The translations under genes and the position numbers were made by a program. Shown one piece after another: positions 7,144-15,911 of a stretch of 26,473 nucleotides of DNA. Numbering within the stretch: position 1 is the first letter of the stretch; the number at the start of each line of letters is the position of its first letter. Under the pieces are notes generated by a model. It did no database searches. It worked only from the letters and a program-made list of their open reading frames with translations, and had not been told where the DNA came from. Source of the DNA: CAUJGQ01 sp038325665. GTDB taxonomy: Bacteria > Chloroflexota > Dehalococcoidia > CAUJGQ01. The DNA lies in contig JBBQJF010000026.1 of assembly GCA_038325665.1 (NCBI GenBank), positions 1-26,473 of the forward strand, written 5' to 3'.

Positions 7144-9252
7144 TCAGTTGTTCGAGGCGGCCCTCCCGAAGCGAAGGCCCATCGCGGGCGATGTCGTACC
7201 CGGTGCGGCGGTGGCGACCTTTACCGGCGCTCCCGGCGCCGTATCGCGGGTGAGCCGCTGGAGGGCGACGAACGCTTGATCGAGCACGCCGGTCGCGGGC
7301 GCGAGCGCGTTGGCAAGCTGGAAGGCGTTGAAGGCGTCATCGGCGCGGCCCTGAGCGGCGAGCAACTCTCCTAGGCGCAGGTACACCGCCGCGTCCTGGT
7401 CGTCGTAGTCCAGGGCTTGCGCCAGAACGGCCACCGCCTCCTCGCGAGCGTTGGCCGATTCCAGCAGCGAGGCGAGCATCAGCCGGCTGTCCTTGTCCTC
7501 GGGGGTGGCAGCCACAACATCGATCAGCAGTTCGCACGCCGCCGGGATGTCGCCGCGGTCGCGCAGGCATTCGGCCAGCAGCCGGTGCGCGTCACTGTCT
7601 GCCGGTTCCAGTTGGATCAACCGGCGGGCGGAGAGTTCAGCGTCCGCGACGAAGCCCTCGTCGAACTGAAGCCGCCCGAGGTCGTGCCACGCCCGCGCAC
7701 ACGTCGAGTCAATGCGGGCCGCCCGGTCGAATGCGGCGATCGCGGCCTGCGGCTCGCCGGACCCGCGGTACGCGTCGCCCAGGGCGAGCGCCGCATCCAG
7801 GTCGGACGGGTCTAGTTCCAGCGCTCGCTCCAGGTCGGCCGCCGCCTGCCGGTGGCGACCCAGCGCCACAAATGCCCCGGCCCGCTGCCGCCGTCGCACG
7901 GCCGTGTCGTCCTCATCGCACAGGTCGCCGAGCGCGGCTGTGAGACCGTGCCGATCGTCGCGCTCGGCCATGCCGCCGGCGATCGCGTCGAGCGCGACCA
8001 CTCGATCGGCGGTGGCGGTGTCGGTCAGCCCCAGCCCGCGCAGACATTCGAGGGCGGCGCCGAGATGGCCGATCCGGAGCATGAACAGCGCGGCGCGCAG
8101 CGCCAGCCCGCGCGGGTCGGGAATGCTGGACCGCGCCTCACCCGCCGCGCGAAGGCCTTCCGCCGAGTCACCGCTCAGCAGCGCGCATGTGGTCATCCCC
8201 CACAGCGGCAACCAGGACGACGCGCCGGGGATCAACTGCATCGTCTGGCGCGTGTCTTTGGCGGCAGCGGCGACGAAGTAGCCGCGCGCGACCTCGACCT
8301 TACCCATGCCCAGCGCCGTCTGCCCTCGCTGGAGGTTTAGCTCGGGCGAATCCATGTAGCCGGCGAGCGTGCGGCCAGCGTTCCATGCCTCCTCGTGACG
8401 GTTGCACTCCAGGAGCAGGCGCATCAGATCGCTGGTCGTGGCCGCCAACAGCTCCGATGCGGCGCGCTCCTCTCGCGTCATCAGACCAAAGCCCAGCGCC
8501 CAGTAGTGGGCGGCGAGGTCGGCGTCGCCGTGCAACCCGGCGAACATGCTGAGCTGGAGCAAATACGAGTGCTCCTCCGGATTCTGTTGGTGGGCACGCA
8601 GCAGGATTGGCAGGTCGCGTGTCATGATTCGTTGGCGAGTCGCCTCGGGATCGCGGTCGAGCTCGCGGAGCACCCGCACCCGGTCGGTGCGGGCCACGCC
8701 CCCGGCGGCGCGACGGTCACGATGGGTGATCTCCTCGTTGACCGCACGCCGGTACGCCACCACGCCGGGATTGCGCCTGAACAACCGCTTCCGATAACTC
8801 ACCGTCTCGGCGACGGCGCCATCCTGCTCGATCACGCTCACCACCGGGATTTCGAACGCCCAGATTGCCCGCGGGGCGGCGGTGACCAGACCGCGCAGGT
8901 GTGAGGCGGTGATCGGATCAAGCGCCTCACCGGCGTTGAGGTGCAGAACCCACTCGCCGCGCGCCTGGCCGAGCGCGTAATTGCGCGCCGCCGCGAAGTC
9001 GTCGCACCAGTCAAAGTAGCCAACCTTCGCGCTGTACCGCTCGGCGACCGCTCGGGTGCCGTCGCTGGAGCCGGTGTCGATTACCACCGTCTCATCGACC
9101 ACGCCGCGCACGCTCGCCAGGCAGCGCGGCAGTGTCGCCTCCGCGTTCCGCACCATCATCGAAAGGCTGATCGTTGTGCGGCCATTGGGCATGCAGGCGA
9201 AGGCGGGGTGGGCCGCGGTGGTGCGATTCTTGGTCTTGGCGCGCTTTGCCAT
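7144..9252 (-). CDS. Glycosyltransferase family 2 protein with TPR repeats
   Basis: This 702-residue protein starts with a GT2 (GT-A fold) domain at about 26-210: TISLSMMVRNAEATLPRC, then DETVVIDTGSSDGT (Asp59 for the nucleotide), then WCDDFAAARNYALGQARGEWVL. The rest, from about 220 to 670, is helical repeat sequence with clear TPR units, for example ALGDAYRGSGEPQAAIAAF and YLRLGELLAAQGRADDAF. The order GT2-TPR is common in Chloroflexi, Firmicutes and cyanobacteria and is presumed to glycosylate proteins or surface polymers. Unusually, the segment after EWVLH reads LNAGEAL where GT2 enzymes of this type usually have LDADE, so the metal-binding DxD is lost. Start at 9252 is preceded by GGGAG. 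Cytoplasmic, no membrane segments. Confidence 0.87.
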   Translation of the reverse strand: MAKRAKTKNRTTAAHPAFACMPNGRTTISLSMMVRNAEATLPRCLASVRGVVDETVVIDTGSSDGTRAVAERYSAKVGYFDWCDDFAAARNYALGQARGEWVLHLNAGEALDPITASHLRGLVTAAPRAIWAFEIPVVSVIEQDGAVAETVSYRKRLFRRNPGVVAYRRAVNEEITHRDRRAAGGVARTDRVRVLRELDRDPEATRQRIMTRDLPILLRAHQQNPEEHSYLLQLSMFAGLHGDADLAAHYWALGFGLMTREERAASELLAATTSDLMRLLLECNRHEEAWNAGRTLAGYMDSPELNLQRGQTALGMGKVEVARGYFVAAAAKDTRQTMQLIPGASSWLPLWGMTTCALLSGDSAEGLRAAGEARSSIPDPRGLALRAALFMLRIGHLGAALECLRGLGLTDTATADRVVALDAIAGGMAERDDRHGLTAALGDLCDEDDTAVRRRQRAGAFVALGRHRQAAADLERALELDPSDLDAALALGDAYRGSGEPQAAIAAFDRAARIDSTCARAWHDLGRLQFDEGFVADAELSARRLIQLEPADSDAHRLLAECLRDRGDIPAACELLIDVVAATPEDKDSRLMLASLLESANAREEAVAVLAQALDYDDQDAAVYLRLGELLAAQGRADDAFNAFQLANALAPATGVLDQAFVALQRLTRDTAPGAPVKVATAAPGTTSPAMGLRFGRAASNN

Positions 9253-9422
9253 TGGTTTCTCCCAATTGAGGGTGAGGGGCTGTCCCCCAACCCGATCGCG
9301 TCGTCCGCATGATCCAAGGGGCGGGCCGGCGATCCAATCCGCGGGTATTGTCTGGTGTCTATCATCGAGGACGGTCGCCGGCTCGCCAATTGGGAAAGAC
9401 CCTGATCGAGCGATACCGCGGG

Positions 9423-9509
9423 GTTACGATGTCGTTACGTCGCGATAAAGTTCCGTGTACGGCCCAATGTGACCGGCAAACGCGTTAAACTGTCAGGACA
9501 CGGTTGTCC
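9423..9509. promoter_or_regulatory. Candidate control region between divergent genes
   Basis: The 263-base gap between the divergent glycosyltransferase and PAP2 genes holds two small sequence symmetries: a direct repeat GTTACG at 9423-9428 and 9434-9439 (11-base period, one helical turn) and an inverted repeat GGACA-N4-TGTCC at 9496-9509 just before the earliest PAP2 start. Either could be a regulator site. Evidence is only positional, and chance is possible. Confidence 0.25.
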
Positions 9510-9515
9510 GTATGA

Positions 9516-11462
9516 TTGCGGCCACGGGTGATCAGCTTGACGCACCAGCGAACCCGTTCTGCGCCACCATCGTCAGCGCGGCCGATCCGCCGCGACGGTT
9601 CAGGTGCGTCCACGGGCGGCGACGATCTCGTCGCGTCCGCGTCCGCGCGGCAGCGCGCCGGCGACGGCCCACGGCGGGGTGGAACCGACCCGCGACCCCC
9701 ACGGTCCGCCGCCGTCACGGTTGACGGCGACCAGCCGCATACCCGCGTTGCGAGACGGATCTCCCCCGGGACGAGCGGCGACGCGGCCGTGGTCGCGCCG
9801 CGCGCCGGACAACTGTCGCGCCGCGCGGCGCTGGTCGGGATGGTGGTCTATCTCGTCGGGATCTCCGTGTATCTGCTCGCCCATGGCGGCTGGCCGACGC
9901 CCGATTACCTCGTGCCGCCGCTGCTGCTGCTCGCGATTGCCCGTGGTCGCGGCTGGCCGTTCGTGGCCGATTGGGGTCCCTTTCTGCTGTTGGTGCTCTC
10001 GTGGCAGGCGACGGCCGGCATCGCCGACCAATTCGGCCGGCCGGTGCATGTTCGTGGACCAATCGACAGCGACCAGTGGCTGTTTCGCGGTGAAACTCCG
10101 ACGGTGTGGTTGCAAGACCGTTTGTATGATCCGGCGCGCGCCCGCTGGTATGACTGGGCGGGCACCGCACAGCACGCGCTGCACTTCGTGCTGCCGGTTG
10201 TGGTTGGGTGGCTAATCTGGCAACACAGCCGGCGCGTGTACTGGCGCTACCTGCTGTCCCTGATGACGCTGTTTTACATTGGCTTCGCCGGCTACGTTCT
10301 GTACCCGGCCGCGCCGCCGTGGATGGCGGGCCTCCAGGAGGCGATCCCCGAGGTGCGCCGCGTGGCCGTCGAGACGGTGCTGCGGTTGCCGGCCTCGGCC
10401 CCAGTGGGTCTGGCCTACACCCACTTCAGCGCGAATCAGGTCGCGGCGATGCCGTCGCTGCACGCGGGTGTGCCGCTGCTTCTGGCACTGGTGGCGGTCC
10501 GCCTGTGGGGGCGGCGGGCGCTTCCGGCGCTGCTGTATCCACTGACGATGGGCTATAACCTCGTGTATCTAGGGGAGCACTACGTGGTCGATGTGCTGGC
10601 GGGATACGCTGTGGCGCTGGTCGCGTATGGATTGGTGTGGGCGCTCCCGGACATGCTGCGGCTGAGGGTGCGCGTCGAGGTTTCGCGCGATCGTCCGGGC
10701 CGCCTTGGTCCGCCCGCGGCGGTGGCCGCCAATGCAGCCGCCGGGTTTGTCCCGGCCGCGGGGGGACACCGCGTGAGCCGGCTGGCCGGCAACGGCGCGC
10801 TGTGGGCGATTGCCGTCGCATCGGTGGCGGTGATCCTGGGCACGCTCCGTCCGGGGCGGCCGCTCGACCACGGCGGACCGGTCGTGCCGGGGTTGCAGGT
10901 TGAGGCGGGCCAGATTACCACCTTGCTCGCACCGACGCCGTGCGAGTCCGGCGCATCACCCAGCCTCACACTGAGCAATATGCTCGGGCCGGTGGCCGGC
11001 CGCTACTCGGTGTATCTGTTCGACCTTGACTCGGTCGCGTGCTACTCGGTCGATGCCGGTGTGTCGTTCCCACCGCCGCGCCTCGAACGGGTGGCGGAGC
11101 TGGCGGCGCGCGCGCCGGTGCGGCTCGCCCCGGTTTCGCCGGCAGCGCAGATGCGTCGGGGTGTCGAATACTACGCGCTGCGCGCCGGCGCTCCCGCGGT
11201 CGCGCTCGTCGAGGCGGGACTTCCGGCCGACCATCGCTACTTGATGGTGTTCGGCCTCTCGGAGATTGCCGATCCGTCACTCGCGGCCACCACGATCGAC
11301 GAGATCGCCGCGCTCACGCTGATCGAAGACCCGCTCTCCATCGAAGGCGCCCTTCCGCCTTCGCCCCCCGCCATGGCGGTAAGTACCACGGAGCCGGCTG
11401 GCGTTGACAATCCCTCCGCCCCCACGGTCGCGCCTCCTGACACGGATGGCGATGAGCGATAG
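9516..11462 (+). CDS. AUR1/PAP2-like membrane phosphotransferase with C-terminal extracytoplasmic domain
   Basis: The open frame gives up to 648 residues. The core (about 103-395 in this numbering) has several membrane segments and the motifs of the AUR1-like branch of the PAP2 superfamily: GYVLYPAAPPW, AAMPSLHAGVPLLLAL (C2-like with the first histidine) and YLGEHYVVDVLAGYA (C3-like with the second histidine and Asp). Such enzymes move phosphate or inositol-phosphate head groups onto lipids. After a Pro/Ala-rich linker and another membrane helix (near 429-445) comes about 200 residues I do not recognise, with two cysteines and a Pro-rich tail, probably outside the membrane. The start is unresolved: TTG at 9516 has no ribosome site and the first 100 residues look non-coding-like; GTG at 9789 or ATG at 9840 are candidates. 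Confidence 0.8.
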   Translation: MRPRVISLTHQRTRSAPPSSARPIRRDGSGASTGGDDLVASASARQRAGDGPRRGGTDPRPPRSAAVTVDGDQPHTRVARRISPGTSGDAAVVAPRAGQLSRRAALVGMVVYLVGISVYLLAHGGWPTPDYLVPPLLLLAIARGRGWPFVADWGPFLLLVLSWQATAGIADQFGRPVHVRGPIDSDQWLFRGETPTVWLQDRLYDPARARWYDWAGTAQHALHFVLPVVVGWLIWQHSRRVYWRYLLSLMTLFYIGFAGYVLYPAAPPWMAGLQEAIPEVRRVAVETVLRLPASAPVGLAYTHFSANQVAAMPSLHAGVPLLLALVAVRLWGRRALPALLYPLTMGYNLVYLGEHYVVDVLAGYAVALVAYGLVWALPDMLRLRVRVEVSRDRPGRLGPPAAVAANAAAGFVPAAGGHRVSRLAGNGALWAIAVASVAVILGTLRPGRPLDHGGPVVPGLQVEAGQITTLLAPTPCESGASPSLTLSNMLGPVAGRYSVYLFDLDSVACYSVDAGVSFPPPRLERVAELAARAPVRLAPVSPAAQMRRGVEYYALRAGAPAVALVEAGLPADHRYLMVFGLSEIADPSLAATTIDEIAALTLIEDPLSIEGALPPSPPAMAVSTTEPAGVDNPSAPTVAPPDTDGDER

Positions 11463-11535
11463 TGCCCCGTCCCAACTGGACCGACGACGATGGGAGCGCC
11501 ACGCCGGTCGCCGGGCGAACCGGCTCTCGCGCAAA

Positions 11536-12399
11536 TCAGCCCGCGCGTAGCGCCGCGATCTGCTCGGTCCGCTCGATGATTTCGCTGGCGACCGCGCGTA
11601 TCGGTTCCGTACCCATGTCTCCCGCGCCAATCACGGCGCCCTCGGCCTCTGCCAGCGCGGCATAGATCAGGCGCAACTGGCGCAACGCCTCTGGCAGCGG
11701 ATGGCCGAGCATCGCGCGAGTCTTTTCGAGCTGGATCGTGTGCTCGCGCAGATGGCCCTCGAACCGTAAGAGGCGGAACCGCACCGGTAACTCCTCCTCC
11801 TCCCAAAACAGCGATGGCGCGTCCATCTCCGCGTCGGTGATCGCCGATAACTCGCGGATGATCCGCCCGTGCAAAGTGTCGTGGTAGGCGAGTGCGGCGG
11901 TGAATGTGCCGTGAACCACCACCCGCTCGAACGTCGCGAGCGGGCCGGCGTACTCATCCACGGACTCTTTGGCCATCTCTAGCGGGCGGTCGCCGCCGCG
12001 CTGCCGCGCGACCGCATGCCATGTGAGGGCGAAGAACGTGCGCTGGGCGTCGACGATATGCCCGAGTGTCCGGTGAATCGGCCACTCTTCCGCCGCCGGC
12101 TCGCGTCCCGCCTCGGACTGATCCACGCCGATCAGCACGGCCTGGAGATCGCGGTAGGCGAGGTGATACTGCGCCAGTACCCGCTGGGCCGTCGTCATTC
12201 GCGGGCCGCTCGTGGCCCGCCTTTCAGCGAGTAAGACGGCCAGTTCGCGCAACTCCTCGCCGGTTCGGAGAAAGGCGCGCCGCACGCCGTCGTCATACGC
12301 CCGCCAGGCCCACGGGCGCTCGAGGTCGGCATCGGACACGCGGCGCCCCATCTCCGCGAATTGTTCCACCGCTTGCCACAATGCCGCCTCGATGATCAT
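11536..12399 (-). CDS. DinB-family (DinB_2-like) protein
   Basis: This 287-residue, mostly helical protein fits the DinB/YfiT four-helix-bundle superfamily of metal-dependent thiol transferases and related proteins. Probable metal ligands are His114 in TLGHIVDAQ, and His216 and His220 in FEGHLREHTIQLEKT; AYHDTLHGRII near 171-181 contributes further histidines. The family includes bacillithiol and mycothiol transferases and many members of unknown activity. ATG at 12399 is preceded by GGAG about 11 bases upstream, weaker than most genes here. It is convergent with the PAP2 gene (73-base gap) and downstream of the acetyltransferase on the same strand, about 220 bases away. Confidence 0.8.
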   Translation of the reverse strand: MIIEAALWQAVEQFAEMGRRVSDADLERPWAWRAYDDGVRRAFLRTGEELRELAVLLAERRATSGPRMTTAQRVLAQYHLAYRDLQAVLIGVDQSEAGREPAAEEWPIHRTLGHIVDAQRTFFALTWHAVARQRGGDRPLEMAKESVDEYAGPLATFERVVVHGTFTAALAYHDTLHGRIIRELSAITDAEMDAPSLFWEEEELPVRFRLLRFEGHLREHTIQLEKTRAMLGHPLPEALRQLRLIYAALAEAEGAVIGAGDMGTEPIRAVASEIIERTEQIAALRAG

Positions 12400-12619
12400 C
12401 GCTTCTTCTTCTCCACCCGGCCCGGCTCGTGATCACCACTGCCGCGCACATGGTGTCAGGGCTGGCGTGTCACGACCGTGGACGGCACGCTCATGGTCGC
12501 GAGGGGCCATGGCAGCGCCCATTGTGCCACGGCCGGCCCGCTACTCCAACCGGCTCGCCCCGGGCGTCCACACGAGGCGGGTGGTCCCTGCCACGCCGGC
12601 ACGTTCGCGCTGTCGCGGT

Positions 12620-13840
12620 TCAGAAGTAGTCGAGACAGTACGGCCGGCTGGAGACGGAGAACACGGCGGTCGCGGTGGTGAGCGCTCGGTGGTCGTGGAC
12701 CACGAGCAGACCCGTGCGCGCCGCGGTGGCCGGCGGGATGCACCCATTCCAGAGCGCGGCCAGAGTTGCCACGTCCGTGCTCAGCTCCGGCTCGGCGGTA
12801 GACGGCCGCACCCGCGCCCGACCGTCCTCGATCACCATCTCCCAGGTTCCCTCATTCCACGCCGCCGTCGGGTCCGAGAGGCGCATGATGAGACGGCAGG
12901 GCGGCGCCGGCAGAAAGGGGCGCGCTTCGAGCGCGGCGGTCAAGTCCACGATCCGGAGCATGAACCCGGGCCGCGTCTCGATCCGAATGACGGCCGGGTC
13001 GGTCAGGAGGGCCGGCAAAGGGTCGTCCGGCGGGGCGGACCACGTCACGCGCTCGGCCAAATCGTGGCGGGCGAGGTACTCCAGCAGGGCGCGATAGCCT
13101 GCCCCCGACGTGGCGACGAGTTCGCGCACGGCGAACTCCTGCCCGTAGGATGTCAATCCGCCGGTGAGCCGTGCCGGCTCATGGTGGATGACGTAGCCGC
13201 CAGGGGCGCCGTCGCTGTCGCGCCACAGCAGCGCGTGCAAGGGCGCATCTCCACGACGCTTGAACGTGCGGGCGTCCCAGTGGATGGAGTCGCGCACGAG
13301 CGCGCCATTAGCGACGGGCAGAATGGTGTCGTAAATCGGCGCCAACGCGCCTCGGTCGTGTTCACGCGGCCGCTCGACGCGTCCGCTCGGAGGCGGCAGC
13401 GTGGGAAGGAAACGTATGTCGGAGGCACGGAATGAATAGGCGCGCGTCTCCGATGCCGCCGCCCAGCCAAATCGCCGGTACAACGCCTGAAACGTTGGGT
13501 ATAGCATCGACAGCGCCAGCCCCTGGTCACGCATCCGCCCCAGGCAGGCGCGTAACAGGCCGCCGGTGTGGCCCGCGCGCCGGTCCTCCGGCCAAGCCGC
13601 GACGTCGGCGATAGCCCCAACCGGTACGCTGCCGCCATTAATCGCCATGCGCCAGGGAAACACGACCAGATGCGCCACCATCCGGCCGTCCTCGAACGCG
13701 GCTAGCATCCAATCTACCTGATAGAACTGCCGGTAATACTCGATCACCTCGGCGCTCGCGGCGTAGCCGAAGGCATAGGCGTCGAGGCGGACGTACGTCT
13801 CCAGCTCGGCCGGGGTGATCGTGCGAATCGTCGAGGACAT
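12620..13840 (-). CDS. Eis-type GNAT N-acetyltransferase
   Basis: This 406-residue protein matches the Eis (enhanced intracellular survival) family: an N-terminal GNAT domain (acetyl-CoA loop VAAWPEDRRAGHTGGLLRA, about 80-98), a second GNAT-like middle domain and a C-terminal SCP2-like domain (about 300-406). As in mycobacterial Eis there is a tyrosine in LYRRFGW (Tyr121, matching the proposed general acid) and a chain ending in phenylalanine (LDYF), whose terminal carboxylate serves as base in Eis. Known members acetylate amines of aminoglycosides, peptides or polyamines; the substrate here is unknown. ATG at 13840 is chosen with GAGG six bases upstream; a GTG at 13852 is less likely. Confidence 0.88.
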   Translation of the reverse strand: MSSTIRTITPAELETYVRLDAYAFGYAASAEVIEYYRQFYQVDWMLAAFEDGRMVAHLVVFPWRMAINGGSVPVGAIADVAAWPEDRRAGHTGGLLRACLGRMRDQGLALSMLYPTFQALYRRFGWAAASETRAYSFRASDIRFLPTLPPPSGRVERPREHDRGALAPIYDTILPVANGALVRDSIHWDARTFKRRGDAPLHALLWRDSDGAPGGYVIHHEPARLTGGLTSYGQEFAVRELVATSGAGYRALLEYLARHDLAERVTWSAPPDDPLPALLTDPAVIRIETRPGFMLRIVDLTAALEARPFLPAPPCRLIMRLSDPTAAWNEGTWEMVIEDGRARVRPSTAEPELSTDVATLAALWNGCIPPATAARTGLLVVHDHRALTTATAVFSVSSRPYCLDYF

Positions 13841-13855
13841 GGAGGACCTCACGGG

Positions 13856-13907
13856 GGTAATGGGTCATGGGTGATGGATCATGCGTCATAGGGCACGGGT
13901 CATGGAG
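13856..13907. repeat. Degenerate tandem GGGTCATGG repeat
   Basis: The stretch upstream of the acetyltransferase gene contains five to six imperfect units around GGGTCATGG/GGATCATGC with spacing of 7-9 bases. On the minus strand it reads as the spurious peptide PMTHDPSPMTHYP. This looks like one of the low-complexity repeats dispersed in GC-rich genomes. It sits in the 165-base gap where the promoter of the acetyltransferase gene should be. Confidence 0.55.
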
Positions 13908-14005
13908 CAGGGGTTCAGGGGCGAACGGGGCGAATGACGTGGCGGACGGTGGCGTGGGCGAGGTGTGCGATGGGGGTAGTGGGACGGCATCGGTAACGCG
14001 GTTGA

Positions 14006-14419
14006 TCATGGAATCGCTCGGGCGGCGGCGAGCGCTCGATGCACGGCGGTGATCACGTCATCCAGGTCGAAGGGGCGGCCGACCAAAACGCGTGGGTTGG
14101 GCGGCCCGACCAGTTCCTCCAGCACGCGCTTATTGGTGGTCGTGAGAACGAACTGCCTGCCCTTGGCCGCGTCGCTACCGCGCACCGACTCAAAGAACGT
14201 CCAGTTCTCGGCATATGGGAGGGCGATGTCCCAAACGACAACGGGTGGGTCGTGCTGCGTGAGGAAGGCACGCGCGTCTGGTTGATCGTGCTTCAGATCG
14301 GGGACATACGCGGAAACCGTGCGCAGCCCTTCCGATTGCAGCACCATCTCGAGTAGCGCCACGACTTCTACACTGGTGTTGACCACGGCGACTAACGGCG
14401 CTGGGTCCGTATTTGACAC
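14006..14419 (-). CDS. Degenerate response-regulator receiver domain protein
   Basis: The protein of 137 residues is a single receiver-like (CheY-fold) domain. PLVAVVNTSVEVVALLEMVLQ corresponds to beta1-alpha1, VVVWDIALPYAENW holds the phosphoacceptor-like Asp, FVLTTTNK fits the conserved Thr region, and VLVGRPFDLDDVITAV matches the end where Lys-Pro is normal. The acidic pair after beta1 is replaced by Asn-Thr and the conserved Lys by Arg, so normal Mg2+-dependent phosphorylation is doubtful. Start GTG at 14419 has AAGGA seven bases upstream; the ATG at 14467 lacks one. There is no output domain and no histidine kinase nearby. It may be a protein-interaction module. Next to the aldolase gene but separated by a hairpin. 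Confidence 0.75.
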   Translation of the reverse strand: MSNTDPAPLVAVVNTSVEVVALLEMVLQSEGLRTVSAYVPDLKHDQPDARAFLTQHDPPVVVWDIALPYAENWTFFESVRGSDAAKGRQFVLTTTNKRVLEELVGPPNPRVLVGRPFDLDDVITAVHRALAAARAIP

Positions 14420-14587
14420 GATGACATCCTTCGTGGTCGGACCTTCTTGGCCCGCCAGACGGTGCATCCCCGAGTACCGGGCGCACCAGGAGGTTGCTTA
14501 GGCTCGATGACACACCGCGACAGCGCCGGCGTGTTCAGCGTGTGGTGTAGGAATGCGCGCGGGCGCCAGGGAAGATCGAGCACATGG

Positions 14588-14619
14588 ACGGAGGGGCGGC
14601 GCATGCGCCGCCCCTCCGT
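14588..14619 (-). terminator. Perfect 32-base palindrome after the aldolase gene
   Basis: Positions 14588-14603 and 14604-14619 are exact reverse complements (16 bases each, core GGGCGGCGCATGCGCCGCCC). It lies about 20 bases beyond the aldolase stop on the minus strand and before the receiver gene. No U-run follows. A transcription stop or mRNA-end hairpin is most likely. The inner 12 bases GGCGCATGCGCC recur at 16468-16479. Confidence 0.55.
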
Positions 14620-14639
14620 ATTCTGCGCCGTTGTGTTGG

Positions 14640-15620
14640 CTATATGCTGAAGCTTTCTTCACCGTTGTAGACGCGGGTGGCAAATTCGGGGTCGCGGTTG
14701 CCGTAGGTGAGAGCGGCAATCGCGTGGCAGAAGCGCACGGCCTCGTCGAGCGGACGCTGATGGATGTTGCGGCCGGTGGCGTTACCGGCGGTGCTGCCGA
14801 CCTGAAGCTGCGTGTGCAGCTCGCGTAAGAAGGCGTCCGCCGCCTTGGAGGAGCCGCCGGCGCAGATCACGCGCACTTCTCCCGCTGCCTCGGTGGCGAC
14901 ACGCAGCCACTCCTCGCTACTCTTGCCCTCGACCGCGTCCGGTGGGTTGACCTTGACGAAGTCGGCTCCCAGCGCCGCGCCCACGCCCGCCGCGCCGGTG
15001 ATCGTCTTCGGGTGCTTTTCAAGATTGACGGTCTTGTCGCCGTCTTTCTTCATCAGACTCTTCCCGCGCGGGTAGATCCAGAAAATCACGGGCAGGCCGG
15101 CCGCGTGCGCATCGGCCACCAGCCGCCCGGCCTCGGCCAGCATCAGATACTCGTGCTCGCTGCCGAGATAGATCGTATAGCCCACACCAACGATGTTCAG
15201 TCCGCTCAACTCGCGCAGCCGCACCACCTGCTCGACCGTGACCCACGCGGTTGACACCGGGTCGGCCTGCGAGACACCAATCAGATGCGTCTTGCTGTTG
15301 AGCTTGACCACATACGGCACCTCGGGGAACTCGGGGCCGTAGAGGCTGATCAGACCATATTGGGTCGCGAGGCAGCCGATTGAGTTGCCGGCGGCCTGTG
15401 CAATATGGAACAGATGGCGGGGATTGTTATCCTCGGGTGCGATCTGCTCGCCGGCCTTGAAGGCGTAAAAGTCCTCGTTGAGGTGCTCGACCTTTTGGTC
15501 GCCGGCAAAGAGCATGATGCGTCCGGTGCCGTGAGTGAGCCGCTCCATGTTGCGCAGATACGTCGCGCGCACCGCCTCGGGAACGTTCGCCGGAACCCGG
15601 ATTGCCGCCGTCGTCGTCAT
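14640..15620 (-). CDS. DhnA/archaeal-type class I fructose-bisphosphate aldolase-like protein (DeoC/LacD superfamily)
   Basis: This 326-residue TIM-barrel protein matches the DeoC/DhnA group of class I aldolases. The Schiff-base lysine should be Lys223 in ADFVKVNPP. Other supports are IMLFAGDQKVEHLN near 35-48, VIFWIYPRGKS near 178-188, the phosphate-binding CAGGSSKAAD segment and GSTAGNATGRNIHQR near 291-305. Such enzymes cleave or form fructose 1,6-bisphosphate or related keto-sugar phosphates in the cytoplasm. Which substrate is used here cannot be told. ATG at 15620 is clear, with GGAGG 7 bases upstream; the open frame further up is untranslated promoter region. Single-gene unit, flanked by a hairpin at the end. 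Confidence 0.85.
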   Translation of the reverse strand: MTTTAAIRVPANVPEAVRATYLRNMERLTHGTGRIMLFAGDQKVEHLNEDFYAFKAGEQIAPEDNNPRHLFHIAQAAGNSIGCLATQYGLISLYGPEFPEVPYVVKLNSKTHLIGVSQADPVSTAWVTVEQVVRLRELSGLNIVGVGYTIYLGSEHEYLMLAEAGRLVADAHAAGLPVIFWIYPRGKSLMKKDGDKTVNLEKHPKTITGAAGVGAALGADFVKVNPPDAVEGKSSEEWLRVATEAAGEVRVICAGGSSKAADAFLRELHTQLQVGSTAGNATGRNIHQRPLDEAVRFCHAIAALTYGNRDPEFATRVYNGEESFSI

Positions 15621-15642
15621 CACATTCCTCCGTAGCGCTACC

Positions 15643-15655
15643 GCCATATTATGGC
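15643..15655 (-). promoter_or_regulatory. Candidate -10/operator before the aldolase gene
   Basis: The 13-base palindrome GCCATATTATGGC sits 23 bases before the aldolase start. On the minus strand it contains CATAAT, an acceptable -10 hexamer in an otherwise GC-rich region, but no good -35 is at the right spacing. It could be a promoter overlapped by an operator. Weak, based on sequence symmetry only. Confidence 0.3.
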
Positions 15656-15911
15656 AGATTTCGGCGCGGTAACAGTATTGTCTGTTTTCGTTGCGACGTC
15701 GCGCACCACTCGTTGGAGGTACGCTGGCCCTCAATCATGGGCACGGTGGTTGGCTCCGCGAATGCACGGCGGCCTGCTCGCGAGTGTCCGACCGGGCTGG
15801 CGACCGCGACCCATCTCGCGTCCCGGCGAACGCGTCCGCGCGGAACCGAACGGACCCACCGACCTTGGTAGCGCGCGTGCGAACGTGAGCGAGCACGACG
15901 AAGCCGCGCGG

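Noticed and set aside
12212..13435. 407-codon plus-strand open frame spanning the DinB and acetyltransferase genes
   Set aside because: Runs antisense across two recognised genes, Arg/Pro/Gly-rich, no domain.
13856..13907. CRISPR-like short repeats
   Set aside because: Units are 7-9 bases, degenerate, without spacers or cas genes; a low-complexity tandem repeat.
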